From CAYSYH01 sp964435455 (GTDB lineage: Bacteria > Patescibacteriota > WWE3 > 2-01-FULL-39-13 > JAACPI01), in assembly GCA_964435455.1 (NCBI GenBank), contig CAYSYH010000027.1, positions 1 to 9,190 of the forward strand: a DNA stretch of 9,190 nucleotides. The letters are read 5' to 3'. The notes under the pieces are model-generated. The model saw only the letters and a program-made list of their open reading frames with translations. It did no database searches and had not been told where the DNA came from. A program made the position numbers and the translations under genes. The first letter of the stretch is position 1. Each line of letters starts with the position of its first letter. Positions 6,632-9,190 of this stretch are shown here, in pieces.

Positions 6632-7348
6632 TTACAGGGACTTTTTTAAAACTACTTTATTAGATAAAACCTCTAAATAATCATATTCGTTGTATTCTTG
6701 AGGTCTTTCGCGCAGTAAGTAATTTAATTTATCAGCCATATTTAAATCAGATAATTCTACAAAAGTATCTAAGTTTAATACTAAAGACGGAAACTTAATC
6801 TTATTAAAAGATATAATTAAGTTACCTTGTACAATTTCTAAAGCTAAATTAGGATATTCATTTAGGGATAAAACAAACTTTATTATATTGGGGGACAGCA
6901 CAAAAGAGTTTATATTAGAATTAGCCATAGCCAGTTTAAAAGTTGGAATATTTTTTTTATAAAAAGTTTCTAAATCACTTATAAATATTTCTCCTTCTGT
7001 AGAAACATAGTAACTTTTTTTATTGAGTATTTTAGCAAACGGTGTTTTGAAGAATAGATAGATTTTAATCTTCTTGGTAAAGTAATTTCTCTTTATTTTT
7101 AAATCTTTAATATCCCCATAATTATCACTATTTTTAGATACAAACTTTAAGAAATCTTCCTTATTTAAATTGTAAATATTTTTATTTAATACAAACTCAT
7201 TTGTTAAATCTTGCTGCAAAAAATCTTTTTTAGGATATTCAGTAACTATCTCTATTGAGGATACAGCAAAATAACCTTTAATGCTTAAAATATATAAGGA
7301 AATAATTACAAGAAATATAGAAAGGACAAAGTACCATTTAGAGGACAT
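6632..7348 (-). CDS. ftsQ: FtsQ/DivIB-like division protein
   Basis: A 238-residue bitopic membrane protein of the divisome, which normally links the FtsW-FtsI synthase to the ring outside the membrane. A short cytoplasmic tail (MSSKW) precedes one membrane helix at about 5-23. A POTRA-like region follows at about 29-100, with alternating hydrophobic and charged strands, then a beta-rich domain with YYVSTEGEIF (113-122), the counterpart of the family's 'vD..G.vf' motif. Near the end, YLEVLSNKVVLKK (224-236) matches the closing strand that usually reads like 'iDlR..n.vvv'. Sequence conservation in this family is low, so the call rests on topology, these two motifs and position between murG and ftsA. 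It starts 3 bp after the murG stop, with no visible Shine-Dalgarno, which suggests translational coupling. The protein is a little shorter than typical FtsQ and its cytoplasmic tail is minimal. Confidence 0.85.
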   Translation of the reverse strand: MSSKWYFVLSIFLVIISLYILSIKGYFAVSSIEIVTEYPKKDFLQQDLTNEFVLNKNIYNLNKEDFLKFVSKNSDNYGDIKDLKIKRNYFTKKIKIYLFFKTPFAKILNKKSYYVSTEGEIFISDLETFYKKNIPTFKLAMANSNINSFVLSPNIIKFVLSLNEYPNLALEIVQGNLIISFNKIKFPSLVLNLDTFVELSDLNMADKLNYLLRERPQEYNEYDYLEVLSNKVVLKKSL

Positions 7349-7351
7349 TTT

Positions 7352-8434
7352 TTATAAAAAATTATCTTTAATAACTTTAAACATCCTTTTTGTGGCATCT
7401 GTTTTTACGGTTTTAAAGTTACTGCTTGTTTTTAGTAAACTATTTAATTTTAATACACTCTTTTTAAAATTACTTAAATTTAAATTTTTTTGTTCTAAGA
7501 TTACTCTAGGAATATAATCTCCTGCAGCAAGAGCATTATGTTTTTGTTCTTGGTTAGAAGACCAAGGTATGGGAACAAATATAGCTGGTATCTTTAAATA
7601 ACACAACTCATAAACCATATGGGCACCCGATCTAGTTATTAAAAAATCAACTTTTTTTAATAAATTCATATAATCATTACCAAAAACATAATCAAAGGGA
7701 AAGTAATTTTTATAAAGCTTTTTATATTTTTTGGCGCGGGTATAATCATTAAATAAAGAATGCCTACCCGTACTATGATAAATAATAAAATCTTTTGTAA
7801 GAACTTTTAAATTATTAAAAATAAAATCATTTAATATATGAGAACCTTGTTTACCACCTTGAACAAATAAAGCTTTTAAATTATATTTTTTATTTATAGT
7901 TCGAGGTTTAATAGACAAAATCTCTTCCCTTAATGGTAATCCTACCAACAAAGTTTTTTTATTAGGATAATGGCTTAAACTAGATTTCCAGGTTAAAAAA
8001 ACTAAATTAGAAAACTTTGTAACTACCTTATTCGCTAATCCAGAAACAGCTGTTTGTTCATGAGTAACAACGGTCAATCCTAAAAGACGCCCCGAAAAGG
8101 CCAGTGGCACAGCTAAGTAACCACCATAAGAAACAATAACTTTAGGCCTATACTTTAGTAAAATTATAAAAGATTTAAAAATACTCACTAATAATTTTAT
8201 ATATTTTGAAATTCCCTTAACATTATAAAACTTGGGAGAACTTAAATGTATATAGGGTATCCCATAGGATGTAACCTCTTTATATTCACTACTTACAAAT
8301 TTATTAGTTAAAGAATTATACTTATGGCCTACAAAAACAAGAGAATATCCTTTATTCTTAAAAAGTAATGCCAAAGGCAACGCAGAACTATGATGGCCTC
8401 CTATAAAAAGTAGATCAACTTTATTCCTTAACAT
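7352..8434 (-). CDS. murG: UDP-GlcNAc:lipid I GlcNAc transferase MurG
   Basis: GT-B glycosyltransferase at the inner face of the membrane, adding GlcNAc to lipid I to give lipid II. It has 360 residues from ATG 8434. The N-terminal loop that normally reads GTGGH..PA is here FIGGHHSSALPLA (10-22), so the Gly-Thr-Gly part is altered. THEQTAVSGLANK (124-136) matches the conserved HEQN..PG.AN segment. GLPLREE (165-171) corresponds to GNPVR, GGKQGS (193-198) to GGSQGA, and RSGAHMVYE (268-276) holds the UDP-GlcNAc-binding Glu. NQEQKHNA (294-301) is the counterpart of the sugar-binding Q..NA region. ATG 8434 is chosen because GAGG (8450-8447) precedes it by 12 nt and because it places the glycine loop at the usual distance. 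An in-frame ATG at 8452, overlapping ftsW by 11 bp, would add six residues and remains possible. It is followed 3 bp later by ftsQ. A related GlcNAc transferase with another acceptor is less likely. Confidence 0.92.
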   Translation of the reverse strand: MLRNKVDLLFIGGHHSSALPLALLFKNKGYSLVFVGHKYNSLTNKFVSSEYKEVTSYGIPYIHLSSPKFYNVKGISKYIKLLVSIFKSFIILLKYRPKVIVSYGGYLAVPLAFSGRLLGLTVVTHEQTAVSGLANKVVTKFSNLVFLTWKSSLSHYPNKKTLLVGLPLREEILSIKPRTINKKYNLKALFVQGGKQGSHILNDFIFNNLKVLTKDFIIYHSTGRHSLFNDYTRAKKYKKLYKNYFPFDYVFGNDYMNLLKKVDFLITRSGAHMVYELCYLKIPAIFVPIPWSSNQEQKHNALAAGDYIPRVILEQKNLNLSNFKKSVLKLNSLLKTSSNFKTVKTDATKRMFKVIKDNFL

Positions 8435-8441
8435 AACATAA

Positions 8442-9190
8442 TTATACCTCATTAAAAAACTTATATACCAACCCCAAAGAAGCTAAAATAAATATAACTG
8501 AAGATCCCCCATAAGATATTAAAGGTAAAGGAACCCCTGTTAAAGGAATTACTCCAGACACGGCACCAAGGTTTAAAAAAACTTGGACCCCAAACCAAAC
8601 CATAACACCAACAATAATTAGTTGTTTTTCAGGGCTATCTATATAAAACAAACCTTTGTAAATTGAAAATAATATAGTAAATATTAATAATATAGTAAAA
8701 GCTGAACCAATAAATCCAGTTTCTTCTCCAATAATAGCAAAAAGAGAATCACCTACTACCTCAGGTAAATAATTATTTTTTTGCCTTGATTGTCCTAATC
8801 CCAAACCAGTAATACCTCCAGAACCTAAAGCTATTTTAATCTGACGTACATGATAAGCTGATTTTTGAGTATCTCCACCCCCAAGGTAAGTTTTTAGGCG
8901 CTCTCTTCTATAAGAAGAAGAAACAACAAAAATACTAAGCAATAAAATACCTACTGGAACAATATAAGTAAAAAATTTTAGAGAATACCCTGATGAAAAC
9001 AACATAGATAAACCAGTAAACACAATCAATAATGTGTTTTTTAAATCTGGTTCTAAAAAAATAAGAAATGCAGGTAAAAATAGATAAAATAAATAAATAA
9101 GTAAAATATTTTGGTCATTATTTCTAAACTTATTGCTAAAAAATATTTGGGGTAAAAAAAGTACTATAGAAAATTTTAATAACTCTGATG
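8442..9190 (-). CDS. ftsW: FtsW, SEDS peptidoglycan polymerase, 5' end cut by window
   Basis: Multi-span glycosyltransferase of the SEDS family that polymerises lipid II at the septum. The frame is open to the window edge, giving 248 residues. The first visible residues, SELLKF, with an upstream codon ending in CA, match the family's QPSE motif, so perhaps 120-150 N-terminal residues lie outside. EPDLKNT (46-52) stands where QPDLGTA is usual. SGGITGLGLGQSRQK (123-137) and LPEVVGDS (141-148) hold the periplasmic loop, with Asp147 at the position of the catalytic aspartate. GEETGFIG and LTGVPLPLISYGGSS (216-230) are hallmark motifs. FtsW is favoured over RodA by its setting next to murG, ftsQ, ftsA and ftsZ. 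A TTG at 9029 inside the frame is not the true start. The gene ends 7 bp before the preferred murG start. Confidence 0.95.
   Translation of the reverse strand, partial: SELLKFSIVLFLPQIFFSNKFRNNDQNILLIYLFYLFLPAFLIFLEPDLKNTLLIVFTGLSMLFSSGYSLKFFTYIVPVGILLLSIFVVSSSYRRERLKTYLGGGDTQKSAYHVRQIKIALGSGGITGLGLGQSRQKNNYLPEVVGDSLFAIIGEETGFIGSAFTILLIFTILFSIYKGLFYIDSPEKQLIIVGVMVWFGVQVFLNLGAVSGVIPLTGVPLPLISYGGSSVIFILASLGLVYKFFNEV

Noticed and set aside
7281..7517. Plus-strand open frame spanning the murG-ftsQ junction
   Set aside because: Antisense to two supported genes; Leu/Phe/Lys-rich composition is expected from the complement.
8435..8452. Longer murG start at ATG 8452 overlapping ftsW
   Set aside because: It adds six residues before the usual N-terminus and lacks an upstream ribosome site; kept only as an alternative.

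Overview
This AT-rich window (roughly 30% G+C by eye) carries part of a division and cell-wall (dcw) cluster, all on the minus strand, followed by an isoleucyl-tRNA synthetase gene. Read in the direction of transcription (high to low coordinates) the order is ftsW (5' end cut by the window) - murG - ftsQ - ftsA - [one plus-strand gene] - ftsZ - a 43-residue membrane peptide - T-box leader - ileS (3' end cut by the window). The compact and divergent MurG, FtsQ and FtsW, the near absence of Shine-Dalgarno sequences, the tight spacing and the low G+C suggest a Patescibacteria/CPR-type bacterium. That placement is inference, at about 60% confidence. The reading frames use TAA or TAG stops, and I saw no in-frame TGA.

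Region 8442-9190 is the C-terminal two thirds of FtsW, the septal peptidoglycan polymerase. Region 7352-8452 is MurG, which makes the lipid II that FtsW uses. Region 6632-7348 is a small FtsQ/DivIB-like protein. Region 5270-6571 is FtsA, with its C-terminal membrane-binding helix. murC, murB and ddl, often found in this part of the cluster, are absent: murG is followed directly by ftsQ.

Region 3948-5267 is the anomaly. A plus-strand gene for a six-helix haem/flavin reductase (ferric reductase/NADPH oxidase fold) sits between ftsA and ftsZ in the opposite direction. Its stop codon is 2 bp from that of ftsA. Its start is 52 bp from the start of ftsZ, and this short gap holds -10 elements facing both ways. 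ftsZ therefore cannot simply be read through from ftsA on a sense operon without crossing 1.3 kb of antisense sequence, and it appears to have its own extended -10 promoter that would give a nearly leaderless mRNA.

Region 2326-2704 holds an unlisted 43-codon ORF for a single-span membrane peptide, 9 bp after ftsZ, and then a well-formed T-box riboswitch. The riboswitch has a T-box core, an antiterminator, a competing intrinsic terminator and an ATC isoleucine specifier in the loop of an unusually short Stem I. It controls ileS, whose protein resembles the eukaryote-like IleS2 class.

No tRNA, rRNA, CRISPR array, insertion sequence or long repeat was seen.
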